64,000 nucleotides of DNA from Enoplolaimus lenunculus (GCA_030248215.1 JASANG010000693.1:1-64000), one strand, 5' to 3'. Shown: positions 1-11,741, counted from the first letter of the stretch. The notes: a model not told the origin generated them from the letters alone. Program-made: numbers and translations.

Positions 1-113
1 TAAGTAAACTGCTTATTCAACATGCGAGAAAATAAGGAACTGTGTACTAACTATTCTATTAAACGGTTCAAAATGACTACATTTTTTCATTTTATTTTAG
101 TTCCGTATTGATT

Positions 114-425
114 TCAACGTCCGTTTGTATTAAGCGTATATACTAATTTATTTACGTATATATAAATAAATAAATAAATAAAGAAATAAATAATAAATAT
201 ATAAATAAATAAATGAATAAATAAATAAATGAGTAAATAAAAAATAAATAAATATACAAATAAAGTAAAATTTATATTATACACATAAATATACAAAAAT
301 ATATCTTTATGTGCATATAAACGTGAATAAATAACAAATAAATATATATCTACATATGTATGTCTATTTGTATAATTATGTATATATCTATATATACGTA
401 TGTATATATGCATATATGTACACAA
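114..425. repeat. AT-rich low-complexity tract
   Basis: Runs of AAAT and TATA units with no consistent period. The long open frame across it encodes only Tyr/Ile/Phe-rich sequence and is not a gene. The rest of 1-600 shows nothing else. Confidence 0.8.
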
Positions 426-844
426 AATATATACAAAATACTGAATGACAACTCGAAACTATACGGTGGAATTTTAGAATAGAATACTCCCATGTGTAGA
501 TAAAGTTTTAGTGTCTCGGTCTCATATATTTAGACAGCAACGCTTGTTTGCTAAGAGTTATTAAGCATTAATATAGAAATTTAGCGAATAGCTAATGTTT
601 CAGAGCCACTGGCAGGTCCGAATGCGATTACCCAGTCCTTAGACACCCACCCGGAAACGGAATAAACTAAATTTTAGTGTTAAAATTTAGTACTAAAATG
701 GCGTTTAGTTTGTCGCTCGCTAGTTTTTTTGGTCATAAGACTGAGTGATGATCAAAGTCAAAAAAATTCTGGATCCGATGATACTGAATATAGGAAATCA
801 GGTGAAACTAGAAAGTATCAGAAAATAGGAATGGATTAACTGGT

Positions 845-924
845 TTCATACTGGATTCGAACCCGTGACTATGTGCCTCGCAGTCGGACACGGTAACCAC
901 CCAACTATTCAACGCGGTTAATAA
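845..924 (-). other. degenerate tRNA-like fragment
   Basis: On the minus strand it reads a plausible A box (TAGTTGGGTGGTTA) and a good B box (GGGTTCGAATCCA). The anticodon arm does not fold with a normal 7-base loop, so this is a pseudogene or SINE head rather than a working tRNA. Confidence 0.35.
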
Positions 925-988
925 AGCTTAAGCTTAATCTATTGCAGTGCCACAGAAAAACGTTCCGCACCTGATCTTTATACAAGCC
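925..988 (-). mobile_element. family A MITE, right-end fragment
   Basis: Carries only the conserved internal stretch (AAGCTTAAGCTTAATC, GCAGTGCCACAGAAAAACG) and end TTCCGCACCTGATCTTTATA. It directly abuts a tRNA-like fragment at about 845-925. Confidence 0.7.
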
Positions 989-1199
989 TTTTCAGCTATA
1001 TATCTGAGTAATAAATTACGTAGCTAACAATTGAAACGTGTAATGTTAATATGGTTGTGACATCTATCACCAGGTTTGTCTGTAATCTTGACGCTCTGAG
1101 TTCAACGGTACCATTTACAACGCGATGGCAGGTAATTCATATTTATAATCGTTGGCTAAGAGTCATTAATTTATTAAATTAATAATTAACATTGTGTAA

Positions 1200-1553
1200 A
1201 CGGATAGTAAAAATAACGGAAACGGAAAACAGATATTGAAGTTTATTAGTTTCAAAGATGTTTTATTGTTCTGCCACCACAATGGACGCTTGACAATATT
1301 CACAGAGTTTTGTAAAATTGTAACGAAAAAATAGCGGATGCATCGAAATTTTTAACCTTTCAGACGAATTTTGTAATTTTTACTTCTTAGCGCACAATTT
1401 CAGCATTATCTGTAATGAAAAATTGCAATAAATATAACGTGATGTATAACTAATTTTGAGCATAAAAAAGACACAATTTAAGGTATTTTTACAACTGAAA
1501 CGGAAACAATCACCGATTTTTACCGGAAACGGATATCCGGTTACACCCTGATA
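1200..1553 (+). mobile_element. family K element, CCGGAAACGG-rich with ATCCGGTTACACCCTG end
   Basis: Starts around AACGGAAACGGAAAAC and ends ACGGATATCCGGTTACACC. The right 200 bp matches 17620-17803 in order (GATGTATAACTAATTTT, ACGGAAACAATCACCGATTTT). The left boundary is uncertain. Confidence 0.5.
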
Positions 1554-1662
1554 ATTAACACGATTTGCCAATGCTATATTAAAAAGTCAGCATAATAATT
1601 AATTATAATTACTTGCTATTAAGTCTCAGGCCTGAGCTAAGCCTAAAATGCTTCCTGACGCT

Positions 1663-1807
1663 GGCCCATGTAAAGATTACGGGCGAAACGTATTTCAGCG
1701 TGACTGCAATAGAGTAAGCTTTTATACTTTAGACTAATTTTTTCGCTCAGGCTTAAGCGTAGGAATATGCTTGTACTACTGTTATGGCCCTGTTTTATAC
1801 AATGGCC
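1663..1807 (+). mobile_element. family A MITE
   Basis: Left end GGCCCATGTAAAGATTACGG, right end TGTTTTATACAATGGCC, with AGAGTAAGCTTTTATACTTTAG between. This copy has few TTAGGC units. Confidence 0.8.
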
Positions 1808-1989
1808 ATAACGTCGAAAAAGTATCATTGAGGCTTGATATCATATCGCTTTGCTCATCGAATCATACCAGACGTTTTTGACGATGGAACATTGACTTTT
1901 CGGCTCTTATATACTCCACTCACATAAGGCTAATGGCTTAGGTCAAATTTAGGTTAAGGTGTGAAAGTTTAGGCTTTGGCTTTCGGAAA

Positions 1990-3190
1990 CCTAAAGGTTA
2001 AGGTTAAGTCTGTGAGGGAAGTGTACAAGAGCCAGGTTTTCTATAGAAGGATGAACATCCCCTGCACCCTTTGACTACTTACCCGATATTGGTATATCCT
2101 TGATTTTTGGTTTTTTTTCAATGAGGCGGATACGAAACAACCGCTGGACGATGCAAGTCAACATCCGGTGTCGGTTTGTATTTTCTGTCGACAGGCCAAG
2201 ATTAAACAGCGGAACAGTTTCAAGACACGTTTTCGTGCTATGATTTCAAGTTTCAAAAGGAATTACACATAACCACATGCTTCTTTATTCTTCCATATCT
2301 TATATGTTTCGGGCATGTTTGCTGGCCCGTAGTGCAGTTGGGTGTATATTGCAGATAATTGCAGATAATTGCAAAAAAACTGCACTGCAATTATCACCAC
2401 TAGTGCACAGTTTTATGGAATGTAGAGAAGTATGTGGGTGTTGTTATTTTTATTTAAAAATTCCTATTCGACCCAAGTATGCTGCTATGAAGTGCAATAT
2501 ATGTCATCATTTGGGTGGATTTATTAATAAAGCTGGAACGCGTCAACTATATTTGACCGTTTCTTGATGCAATCGTGCTGGCAACGGTGACCAGGATCGA
2601 ATCCAGAACGGGAAAATTTTTTGGTGATAAAATGATGAGGACCTTATTGTACAAATGTTTTACTTTTATGTAAATGAATAATTGCGTTTGGTTTCTCGTT
2701 TACAAGGTTGTTTCACGATATATGTTGAGTGCGTTCCCGTTCAGAAATTGTCGGATCCGCCACTGATGATGACACAGTTATGGATTTATCGCGTTGGATG
2801 CCATGTATGGTCGATAAAGTGGCTGGGTCAACGAACACTTTGGAACCGGATGTTCTGCGGCAAATGGAATGAAAAACGCACGAAATCTTGACAGTCGGTG
2901 GGTGGTGTTAATACTGAAGAACTTCAAAAAATCCATTTAGTACAGTCTCAAAGCAAAAGACAAACGTCTTCCGTGTGGTTATTTTTGTTTAGGCTTTAAT
3001 TTATACTTTTATGGTTAAATTTTTACATTTAAATTTTTTTCTTAAGCGCCTGTTTTGTACATGCAGCGACAAATGCAGAAATTTCTGGCAGGGGGCTGCC
3101 AAAAGTTATAGAACACAACTGTATGCTATTTATGTGTCAATTTTCTGAGAGGAAAAATTGTAAGGTAAGGGACTGTACCGTTTTATCAGA
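1990..3190. other. no supported feature
   Basis: No gene is supported. A short open stretch at about 2726-2836 (+) encodes a protein-like MDLSRWMPCMVDKVAG, but it has no start and no clear splice acceptor. The phrase GGATCCGCCACTGAT also occurs in repeats. Confidence 0.4.
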
Positions 3191-3237
3191 TTTCAATCCG
3201 CTAATGTATACACAAGTTTAAAGATTTGTAACAAACT

Positions 3238-3508
3238 ACTCACTAAAAATATACTTAAAATTAAGTAAAACTGTTGCCGAATTAGTGTCGGTTTTACTTA
3301 CTATGGTGCTTGGCAAAGTTTTACTTTTTTAAGCAAACACAAAATTTTTAGCTTTACATTTACTTAATTAATCAGGAAATTACAGCAGTAGTTTTACTTA
3401 TTTATATTATTTAACCAAAGATTTAGTCAATATTTAGTACACTTGTGCTTAAAAAAGTTAGTAAAATATAACTATAGTATTTTAAGTACAGTGTTTTACA
3501 GAGTATGA
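3238..3508. repeat. possible element rich in AGTAAAAC motifs
   Basis: AAGTAAAAC and its complement GTTTTACTT recur about eight times in both orientations, giving a foldback character. Boundaries near ACTCACTAAAAATATACTT and TGTTTTACAGAGT are guesses. Single copy here. Confidence 0.35.
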
Positions 3509-3775
3509 TTAATTTTTTAACTTAGACTTTGGCTTACACTTATAGCAACATGCAATTATGTTAAATAGCTTTGTATTTTTCGCTTTAACAAATTATGGTA
3601 TGATCAGCCATCGCTTCTTGCAAAGTGTCGACATGTCTAAATTATATAACTGACCCCCGCCCCAACTTCTGAGAACAGATTGGCACCCATAAAGTTTACT
3701 AAGGGAACCTACTATCGATTTCGTAACTGTGTACGAAACCGAATGAAAATGTAAAATTACACAAAATATGATGTT

Positions 3776-6700
3776 TTAGTAAATATCTGATTTTGGTCGA
3801 GTATCGATCCATTTTTTAATTCGTGGAAAATTTCGTATCCGTTTGTAATGTTCTTCGGTGAGGGTACATTCGGCAAGCACTCCATGATCACCTACTACCA
3901 ACCGTAGTCGATCGATAAAATCCATAAACGCAATGTCGGCCCAAGTTATCTGAAAATATTAAGTTTACATTTAATGTTAAAAAAACATTTTTGAGAGGTT
4001 ATGTTTAATAAAAATTTACTTTTTTTATGCTTAACCGCTTCTCACATTGAGTTGCCTGTAGGCAACTCAGCGCAGTGTATATACTTTAAATAATATATAT
4101 CGCACGGTGTTTAACAATTGCAACACGTATACATAGTACTAAATCACCACAAGACGTGAGAGCCCCCTCGGGCTCGAGCGTCAAGATCCTGTAGCTGAGT
4201 GGTGATGGTATACGCCCCCCACTCCATAGTCACTGGAGTTCGAATCCTAGCATAAAAGTAGGTCTCAGGGAAAATAGAAAATATTCATGTGAGAAAGGGT
4301 TAAAAAACATTATATACAGACTAAGCACAAATGTTTGTAGTGTGTTTAAGCATAAGTAAATTGATGTGTACGAGCGACAATTGTATCCGGGACACGTTTT
4401 TTGTATAATTTTGTGGTTGAAGTTTCCAAAATTTTCTAAGAAATTGAACACAACATTGTTTATCTCTTGCAAGAAATATACTCAATATTGTCATATTCTA
4501 TAGCTTAAAATATTTTTCAGTTAATTTTTTAAACTTTTAATGCTCAAAATTTTCCCGCATGAACGTACCGATCTTCCAACAAAATAGACAGATTCTGAGT
4601 ACGCGAGCATGTTTTCAAGTCGCCACAGCATCACACGCAAATTTTGCTGCTTGATATGTTCGTATTCGACCGCCTGTAAAAGTGTAACGGTCCATGTAAA
4701 GATCACGGGCGGAACGTTTTTCAGTGGGACTTTGGATTTTAGTTTCTGAGGAAAGTGTACAAGAGCTTAGAATAAAATTAAAGCTAACATTAAAACATGA
4801 TGACTCTTGTTAAGCACTAATAATGTAGTGGGTTCAGAAATTTTATGAATATGAGTGAGATATATTTCTATGTTGAGTCTACACTGTCTTACTCATGACG
4901 GCCCATGTAAAGATCAGGGGCGGAACGTTTTTCTGTGGGACTGCAATAGGGTAAGCTTAAGCTTTAGACTACTTTTTTGCATGGCTTAAGCTTAGGCTTA
5001 GGTTTAGGAATATGCTCATTCTTACTCTTATAGGCTTTGGCTTAGGCATAGGAATATGCTTATATATAATTGGCCAGTGTAAACAATAAGATATCAAATT
5101 TAAGATATAAAGTATTAATCCTATCCAACATGAATATTTTCAATTTCATCTGAAATTCAGTTTCAGCTATAGATGATTTGAACTGTAGAGTTCCGAGTAG
5201 ACAACCATTTTGTTGCATTATGACAATATCGACACCAATGAAGTCTGCATTGGTGTGCGTGTTGTGCAAACTATGCACTGCGCATACGCGTAAATAATTG
5301 TTAAACACTGCACACGATGGATTGCCGAGCATCACCGCAATCACTAACCAGTTCACGAAAATTATCCGCTATTCGAAGCTGAACCAATGGCTGATAAAAT
5401 TGTTCAGTGAAATCAGAAATCAACGATACAACCATATCACATTGCGCTTGTTCTATTGAAGTTTTGCCGGCCAATCCTTTTAAAAATTATACCCACTGTA
5501 CAGTTCAAAAGCAAACCTGTAAAATTCGCAATGTTCGCCGAGCATAAGTACTGTATTGACCCCAATAAGAGAGGAAGGGGTGATAAGAGGGAGTCCCCAT
5601 TTTGAGTCCCGATCAATAGGAGTCCGTATCCCTAATAAGAGTCCGCAAGCGGATAGAGCGCTAAACCCTAATTAGAGTCCATAAATGTCAATTAGCCCTA
5701 ATTGTAGCGCATAAATGACTCCAGGACCAAATAAAGTTGAGTTCGAAACTTGAAGCGTACTTAAGTTTTGAGATAGTTGCAATATCGAATATATCAGTAA
5801 GGAAGGACAACGAAGGGCGGGTTAAAAATAAACAGTCCGTAACCGAATAACAAGGGGGGGTGCCCTCTGGAGAGGCCAAACAAATATCAGTCCCCACTCT
5901 TATTCGGGTCACTACAGTAACAGGTTCCGCGGTTATTCTTAAATAGACGGTTAGGCTTGGGTTCCAGCCCATAGCGAGATGGAGCCCAAGGGGTTTCAGC
6001 ACCTTTAAATAATTTGCCCTTTACAAAAGCTACAAACTCGCTTGTCGATCGGAAACCCAGCGACAACAAGGTGAGCTAGCTACGGGCTTGTTTAGGCTTA
6101 TAGATTCATTATAAAATCGGCCAATGTTACTTTTCTTTAGGCGTGGGCCAATCTTGTTAACCTGTTATACCCACTGAATACAAAGATACAAAATTTATTG
6201 CAAGAAACCGTACTATATACGTGTGTGTGTTTATATAATGTGTTATAAATTGAAACGGATAGTGATCAAAATACCGGAAACGAATAGGAATTTCGACTTT
6301 AAATGAAACGGACGTCTCAATGACATTTTGAGTTTACCATGTTTGGTCGCAAGAAACCGTCCAATCGCAAGTGATTGATACAGTACAGGTCCGTTGTCCA
6401 GCTGCAGGCTTGGCAGTTGTCCAAATAGCAAATCTGAAACTCTAAATAACATGGGGGCTTAATACGTGGAGTGTTTTGAGGGGGGTTGGGTTAGGTGCGA
6501 CCAGCCGCAGACGGCCCCACTTCCATCTCTGCGATCCTTTTCATCGTGCGGGGGCTACCGAGGTCTCAAAAGTTTCAATGCGGTTCCCAAATGATCCAAA
6601 GGCCCTATGCGATCAACCATAGGCATCTTGTTTTTTTATCGACTCCACGTTTCATTCGCAGGGGACATATAAAAATTAGACAATTATTAATCTAATGCGA

Positions 6701-7294
6701 CATCATTTCTTACGTACACGTTTTTTAAAGCGTGTTTGAAGGTTTTGGAACGGTCAAAATTTAGTCTAACCAAAATATTTACTTTTAGTAATTCAAAGTG
6801 AGGCCCCTAAAAGCGCCAGGCTCTCGGTAAAAGGGCGGTAGAGGGGTCTTTGCTTTGGTACACGGTGCATCTCTGGTACGGAAAGATTGACCCCGGGTTC
6901 GGCTTTGTAATTGAAAATACACTTTGCAACTGTGAGCATTGCTAAAGACTATATACAAAACAAACATCTCATTCATCATATGTTAAATCTAAACAACAAT
7001 TTTCTATCTAAACAATCTTATGTGGTATGCAAATATGCAAATCTGCTAGAACGCTGAAAGTACGTGTGCAGGCCGTGGGGTGGTTTAACATTGTCTCTAT
7101 AGAGTAATTCCAGGCAGGTGATATATCCGCGGTATCGTAGGCGCCCGTGTCTGTACCCTACCGTATTTACGTTCCAAAAATTCATCTGTATCGAGACGTA
7201 TGTCTTCGAATGGAACTCCAGCCTGTGATAGGAGTAATCTTGCGAGTTCGGCACGGCCACGCGCTTTAAAATATGTTAATTTGTATCGCGACAT
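3776..7294 (-). CDS. sigma-class glutathione S-transferase (HPGDS-like), 5 exons, complete
   Basis: Cytosolic GST that conjugates glutathione to electrophiles; sigma members can also isomerise prostaglandin H2. Exons, read 5' to 3' on the minus strand: 7294-7162, 6433-6338, 5476-5349, 4673-4569, 3949-3776. All junctions are GT-AG and the phases match, giving 211 residues, the usual family length. Residues 1-44 hold the YKLTYF start with catalytic Tyr8. Exon 2 gives FGQLP with Gln50 and the cis-Pro52, then QSLAIGRFLA with Gln64-Ser65 of the glutathione site. Exon 3 begins LAGKT, as in sigma GSTs. Exon 4 ends in YFVGRS. Exon 5 starts ITWAD, the N-capping box of the C-terminal domain, and ends at the stop at 3776-3778. 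The start is the first ATG in frame whose product matches the family N-terminus; an upstream in-frame ATG at 7366 lies at the edge of a MITE. No classical AATAAA is evident just downstream. The weakest junction is the exon 3 acceptor, which has a poor pyrimidine tract. Confidence 0.93.
4031..4303 (+). mobile_element. family T element with tRNA-Gly-like core, in GST intron 4
   Basis: Ends TTAACCGCTTCTCACAT and ATGTGAGAAAGGGTTAA form a terminal inverted repeat. Inside are a palindrome GAGTTGCCTGTAGGCAACTC, the conserved CCCTCGGGCTCGAGCG stretch, and a tRNA-like segment (TGTAGCTGAGTGGTGAT ... GGAGTTCGAATCC). Confidence 0.75.
4689..4735 (+). mobile_element. family A MITE left-end fragment beside GST exon 4
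   Basis: GGTCCATGTAAAGATCACGG then GGAACGTTTTTCAGTGGGAC. It begins 15 bp upstream (in gene direction) of the exon 4 acceptor at 4674. Confidence 0.75.
4740..4899 (+). repeat. repeat S, copy 1, joined to a family A MITE
   Basis: From GTTTCTGAGGAAAGTGTAC to ACTCATGACGGC. The same 150-160 bp unit occurs at 18215-18374 and is followed there too by a family A left end at the same base. Confidence 0.8.
4900..5075 (+). mobile_element. family A MITE in GST intron 3
   Basis: GGCCCATGTAAAGATCAGG left end and a short right end TATAATTGGCC. Several TTAGGC units lie between. The left edge is shared with repeat S. Confidence 0.8.
5551..5917 (-). mobile_element. family B (Tc1/mariner-like MITE) in GST intron 2
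   Basis: Inverted ends CTGTATTGACCCCAATAAG and CTTATTCGGGTCACTACAG, flanked by TA on both sides. The internal text (CAATAGGAGTCCGTATCC, CAGTCCGTAACCGAATAAC) matches the copies at 16463, 51297 and 58175. No coding capacity. Confidence 0.85.
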
Positions 7295-7359
7295 TATACG
7301 GTTAAGAATAATTAGGGCTTCTTTATCCTCAAAATTTACGATGAGGCTCAGGATCAGCC

Positions 7360-7608
7360 GGTCCATGTAAAGATCAGTGGCGGAACGTTTTTCTGTGTGA
7401 CTGCAATAGAGTAAGCTTAAGCTTTAGACTATTTTTTTGCTTGGGTTAGGCTTAGGCTTAGGAATATGCTCATTCTTATGCTTAGGCTTAGGCTTATGTT
7501 TAGGCTTAGGTTTAGGAATATGCTCATTCTCACGCTTTGGCTTAGGCTTAGGTTTAGGTTTAGGAATATGCTTATAATACTGTTCCGCCCCTGTTCTTTA
7601 CATTGGCC
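7360..7608 (+). mobile_element. family A MITE just upstream of the GST start
   Basis: Left end GGTCCATGTAAAGATCAGTG, right end TTCTTTACATTGGCC. GGATCAG lies on both flanks (7351-7357 and 7609-7615) as the target duplication. It ends 66 bp from the GST start codon, so it sits in the promoter or 5' leader. Confidence 0.88.
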
Positions 7609-7935
7609 GGATCAGACTTAAATTTGAGAAAAGGCTATATGGCTAAACCTAAACCGTTGCCAGAACAAAGCCTTACTTTTAAATGTCCACACAAAAAACG
7701 TTTAAATTTGAAGACCCGTTCTTAACTAAATTTTCAAGCCATAAATGGCATTTGCTTCTACAGACATTTAGCGTTAAACAGCTCAGAAATTCTCGTCTGA
7801 AATTGATAAATACATTAATGGCTTATATTCAAGAAATTGCTATTGCAAATTTGTAAAACACAAATTCCTTTCTTTAAAGAAGCAGTAGTTCTTTATTTAC
7901 ATTCAACAGTAAATTTTCTGATTTTATGTAGGTAT

Positions 7936-8206
7936 TTAACGCCTTCTCACATCAATATTTGCAATTTCACATGAGATGTAATTTCAAGGTGAGATTCGAA
8001 CCCCAGTCTCTCGGGTTGGAGGCGTTTACAATGACCACTGGGCTATAGGAGCTTGACGGTCAAGCCCGAGATGGCTGTCACGTCTTGTGGAGATTTTGTA
8101 CTGCGCATATATGTTATAAATGATAAACACTGCTCACACTGTGTGTATTGCTCGTACATTATTGTATTTAGTTGCTCGTAGTCTACTCTATGAGCGAAAG
8201 TGTTAA
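7936..8206 (-). mobile_element. family T element with tRNA-Gly-like core
   Basis: Ends TTAACGCCTTCTCACAT and GCGAAAGTGTTAA. On the minus strand the core reads CTATAGCCCAGTGGTCATTG, then GGGGTTCGAATCTC. The 3' arm carries the CTCATAGAGTA palindrome region. Confidence 0.75.
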
Positions 8207-8289
8207 AACAAGTTGCACCGTTTATATTCTTAAAAGTGTACATAAATAACCAAATTTCAAGGGTAATTTGTGTTGAGGTCAGGCTCGCC

Positions 8290-8527
8290 GGCAAATGTAA
8301 TGAACAAGGGTGGACCAGTATTAAGCATATTCCTAAGCCTAAGCCCAAGCTTAAGCCTAAAGCCTAAGCGTAAGAATGAGTTTATTCCTAAGCCAAAGCC
8401 TAAGCGTAAGAATGAGCATATTCCTTAGCCTAAGCCTAAGCCAAGCCAAAAAAATTAGTCTAAAGCTTCAGATTACTCTTTTGCAGTCCCACAGAAAAAC
8501 GTTCCGCCCCTGATCTTTGCATGGGCC
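8290..8527 (-). mobile_element. family A MITE with exact 8-bp target duplication
   Basis: GGCTCGCC occurs at 8282-8289 and 8528-8535. Ends are GGCAAATGTAATGAACAAGG and CCTGATCTTTGCATGGGCC. The inside is CCTAAGC repeats alternating with GAATGAG(C/T)(A/T)TATTCC. Confidence 0.92.
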
Positions 8528-8817
8528 GGCTCGCCCAACCTAATGCGGTCAGCACCATCTCGATGACCTCGATCTCCTATCGAAGAAAATCTCTGTTCCA
8601 ACCCATAATTCTCGCCTACTTTCAAATTATGCTACTTATACATTCAAACCTAAAACTGTTGTTACGTTGTGTTTTGAGTAAACTCGACAACTGCTGTAAA
8701 ATCTGTAAATCTTAATTTCCACCTTGTGAGAGTTTTTAGCGTTGTTTTTTGCGTTGCCTTAGAAACCGATCAGCGCAAATAAATTTTAAGAAATGAAAAA
8801 ACGGCTTTAAACAATTG

Positions 8818-9013
8818 GGCTCATGTATAGAATAGGGCCGGATCGTTTTCAAGAGGGGTATAATAGAGTCAGTTTAATCTTTAGACTATTTTTTTGCTTA
8901 GACTTAGGCTTAGGCTTAGGAATAGGCTCATCGATACGCTGAAGGCTTAGGCTTAGGCTTAGGCTTAGGAATATGCTTAAACTATTGTTCCGGCCCTGTT
9001 CTATACATGGGCC
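8818..9013 (+). mobile_element. family E MITE (GGGCCGG variant)
   Basis: Ends GGCTCATGTATAGAATAGG and CCCTGTTCTATACATGGGCC. Flanks AACAATTG (8810-8817) and AACAAATG (9014-9021) differ at one base. TTAGGC arrays inside. Confidence 0.88.
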
Positions 9014-9062
9014 AACAAATGAAATTTAAAATGTAAAATAAAAAACTAAACATAGTTTCTAT

Positions 9063-9260
9063 GGTCAATGTTACTTTAAGGAGCGTATATAATAGTAGAT
9101 GAAGCGTATTCCTGAGCCTAAGCCTACGCCTAAGCGTTGCATAAATGTGTTCCTAAGCCTAAGCCTAAAGAAAAAAAATGTAATCTAGAATCTAAGCCTT
9201 CTCTTTAATAAACCTACCAGAAACCTGGACGCCCCTGAAGTAACATGGGCAACATGGGCC
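9063..9260 (-). mobile_element. family F MITE with exact 8-bp target duplication
   Basis: GTTTCTAT at 9055-9062 and 9261-9268. Ends GGTCAATGTTACTTTAAGG and AACATGGGCC. The last 10 bp of the right end are repeated once (AACATGGGCAACATGGGCC). Confidence 0.9.
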
Positions 9261-9389
9261 GTTTCTATTTGGGTGTAGTGGTTGTTAGAAAGAACTTCAA
9301 CAAAGCCCCAGTTAAAAAAACAAATACGTTTTAGTATTAAAGTTTAAAGTTTTCAGGAATTTTATTGGTATAGAAACATATATTTTATG

Positions 9390-9600
9390 GATAATAAAAG
9401 TAAGTTAGTTATTTCTGAGTTAACATCAATGAACATTAGCTCACTCTGAGTTGAGTTTATTTGGGGTAAGTTGATTGGTTAACTCAGAATGAGTTGAATG
9501 TAATTAAAAATTCCGAGCTCTGATACTTCTATTCCTGGCTGAGTTACTGTACTCAGTCTATTTAAAATCAACTCAGTTTAATTTAAAGTTGGCTCTAAAA
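9390..9600 (-). mobile_element. family D-related MITE, degenerate
   Basis: Shares the motif order TAGTTATTTCTGAGTTAACA ... CTCACTCTGAGTTGAG ... AACTCAGAATGAGTTGAA with the intact D copies, but the termini are eroded. Confidence 0.5.
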
Positions 9601-9890
9601 AGTGTCCGTTAAAAAATATTTTTAAAAAATATATTTTTAAAAATATTTGACCAAAAATTGAAAATGAAAAATTATTCATTGAATTAAAATCATACACAGA
9701 GTTTACTTTTGGGAATGTTTCATTTTTCAAATCTTATTTTGACTGTTAGTGGCTTTTGTTTAAATTTAATTGAAACTTCGTGCGCTACTAAAATGTTATT
9801 TCCAGTCAGTGAAATATTTGACTTTAATAATATTTAGCGATTTTGGCAATCTATTTGTTCGAAAGTTACAAGACTTATCACCACAACTAC

Positions 9891-10095
9891 GGCCCATGTA
9901 TAGAACGCGGCCAGATCGTTTTCCGGCGAGTCTGTAACAGAGTCAGTTTAAGCTTTTAGACTAAATGTTTTGCTTAGGCTTGGGCATAGGCTTAATAGGC
10001 TTATGAATAGGCTCATCCTCGCGCTTAAGCTGAGGCGTAGGCTTAGGCTTAAGAATATGCTTATATATACTTCTGTTCCGACCATGTTCTATACC
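9891..10095 (+). mobile_element. family E MITE, right end eroded
   Basis: Left end GGCCCATGTATAGAACGCGG; right part TTCCGACCATGTTCTATAC stops before the usual ATGGGCC. TTAGGC-like array inside. Confidence 0.75.
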
Positions 10096-10268
10096 TTTAT
10101 AGAATATACATAAATTCAGGTTTTCAGAATTTTAATTCTAAATGAAGCCAAAACAAACTGTTATTTACTAATTAATCAGTTGAAACCTATAAATGTTGTT
10201 TTAATAAACAACAAATTTGAGAACAACGAAAAACACGACAACAAATAATAATTGGCTTCATATAAATA

Positions 10269-10520
10269 CACAGTAAATTTCAGTGAGTTGATTTTAACTC
10301 AGAATGAGTTGAATTACTCAGTCTGAGTTAGTACTATCAGAACTCAGAATTTTGAGTTGATTCAATTCATTCTGAGTTAGTTAATCTACCCACCCAGAGT
10401 CAATTCAACTCAGATTGAGAATCAAATCAACTCAGTGTGAGATAACGTTTACTGATATTAATTCAGAAATAACCAACTCGCTAGCTGAATTGATTAATCA
10501 ACTCATTTGAATTTACAGTG
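10269..10520 (+). mobile_element. family D MITE
   Basis: Ends CACAGTAAATTTCAGTGAG and TTTGAATTTACAGTG, flanked by TA. The inside is a series of GAGTTGA/TCAACTC motifs in both orientations. Confidence 0.85.
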
Positions 10521-10745
10521 TATATAATCCGCTAAACTCAATTCGCTAACACACACCGGTAACCGATGGACAAAAAGGTGTTTATTAAAATTTGGGATCG
10601 AGGTAACGAAGAGCCATTACCAGGGCAATAGCGCATGCAGTAGAACCGTCAAGATACTTAGTCACCATAATTGTAATTTTTTTAAACGTTTAAAAATTTT
10701 GAAACAGGGGGCACTTTCAAACAACAATTAAATTGTTGCAGGGTA

Positions 10746-11002
10746 TACTGCAAAAAATGGTGAGTCAAATCGACTCTCTCCGAAATTGGCTTTTCCTCAC
10801 TACACAAACTGGAGTCAAAATTCGACTCAGCCAGAGACCGATTAATAGGTTTTTCCTAACTACACAAATTGAGTCAAAATTCGACTCCGCCAGAGTCCAA
10901 TAGAAATTTGACTCTGGCCGAGTCAAATTTTGACTCAGATTGTGTAGTCACAAAAAACCTACTTCGGAGAGAGTCAATTTGACTCACCGTTTTTTTGCAG
11001 TG
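10746..11002 (+). mobile_element. family C foldback MITE
   Basis: Left arm ACTGCAAAAAATGGTGAGTC, right arm GACTCACCGTTTTTTTGCAG, flanked by TA. The middle repeats GACTC(C/T)GCCAGAGTC. This copy carries an extra internal segment compared with the 58628 copy. Confidence 0.88.
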
Positions 11003-11339
11003 TATGAATATCACAGATTTAACAATTTTACATTTTTAGCAATATTTTAAACCCGGACGCTATTCATTCGTCCCACCCAACTTGGCATGATTGCAAGCCG
11101 ACGGTGTAAATATTAATCACCTCGTGTAAATTTTCAAACCCTCCGCAGGTTTCGTTTACGCAAGTTCAGGCTCTTAGCCAGCTTGGATCAAGCAAAATTT
11201 CTTCCTGAAGCATCATGTAGAGTTCGACCCTAAGGGTATATACTAACGTTTTTGCCCCGTGGCAATTTCTAGTACTCAGAGGATTTATGTTGCTCTGGAT
11301 GCCAAATCAACTTCGTAAACTGGCAACGTGGTGGCGATA

Positions 11340-11460
11340 CTGTAGGAACACGAATAAGAGGGGAACTGATATTTATTTGGCCTTCCCTAAGGGTACCCCC
11401 TCGTTATTCGGTTATGGACTGTTATTTGTTTTCAACCAGCCCTCCGCTACCCTTCGTTAA
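11340..11460 (+). mobile_element. family B MITE, truncated, fused to a family A fragment
   Basis: Starts CTGTAGGAACACGAATAAG after TA and runs to CCGCTACCCTTCGTTA, then switches abruptly to family A sequence. The remaining two thirds are absent. Confidence 0.75.
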
Positions 11461-11570
11461 ACATAAGCCTAAGCCTAAGCCAAGCAAAAAAAATTAGTCT
11501 AAACCTTTAAGCTTACTCATTCCTAGTCCCACATAAAAACGTGCAGCCCCTGATCTTTCCATGAGCCATT
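11461..11570 (-). mobile_element. family A MITE, right half
   Basis: CCTAAGCCTAAGCCAAGC array, then ATTAGTCTAAACC and CCCCTGATCTTTCCATGAGCC. Confidence 0.75.
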
Positions 11571-11656
11571 TTGGCAAAAGCTTACCCGTCAGTGCAGGAA
11601 ATGTTACTAAACCTAATCCTGTCGTTTAACGTTTGAATACGTATAAGCTCAAATAT

Positions 11657-11741
11657 TGGTGGAGTCGAACTTTGACTCAATTTGTGTAGTCAGGCAAAGC
11701 GTATTTCGGAGAGAGTCAATTTGACTCACCATTTTTGTAGT
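11657..11741 (+). mobile_element. family C MITE, right half only
   Basis: GGAGTCGAACTTTGACTCA through GAGAGAGTCAATTTGACTC to TTTTTGTAGTG and TA. The left arm is missing. Confidence 0.75.
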
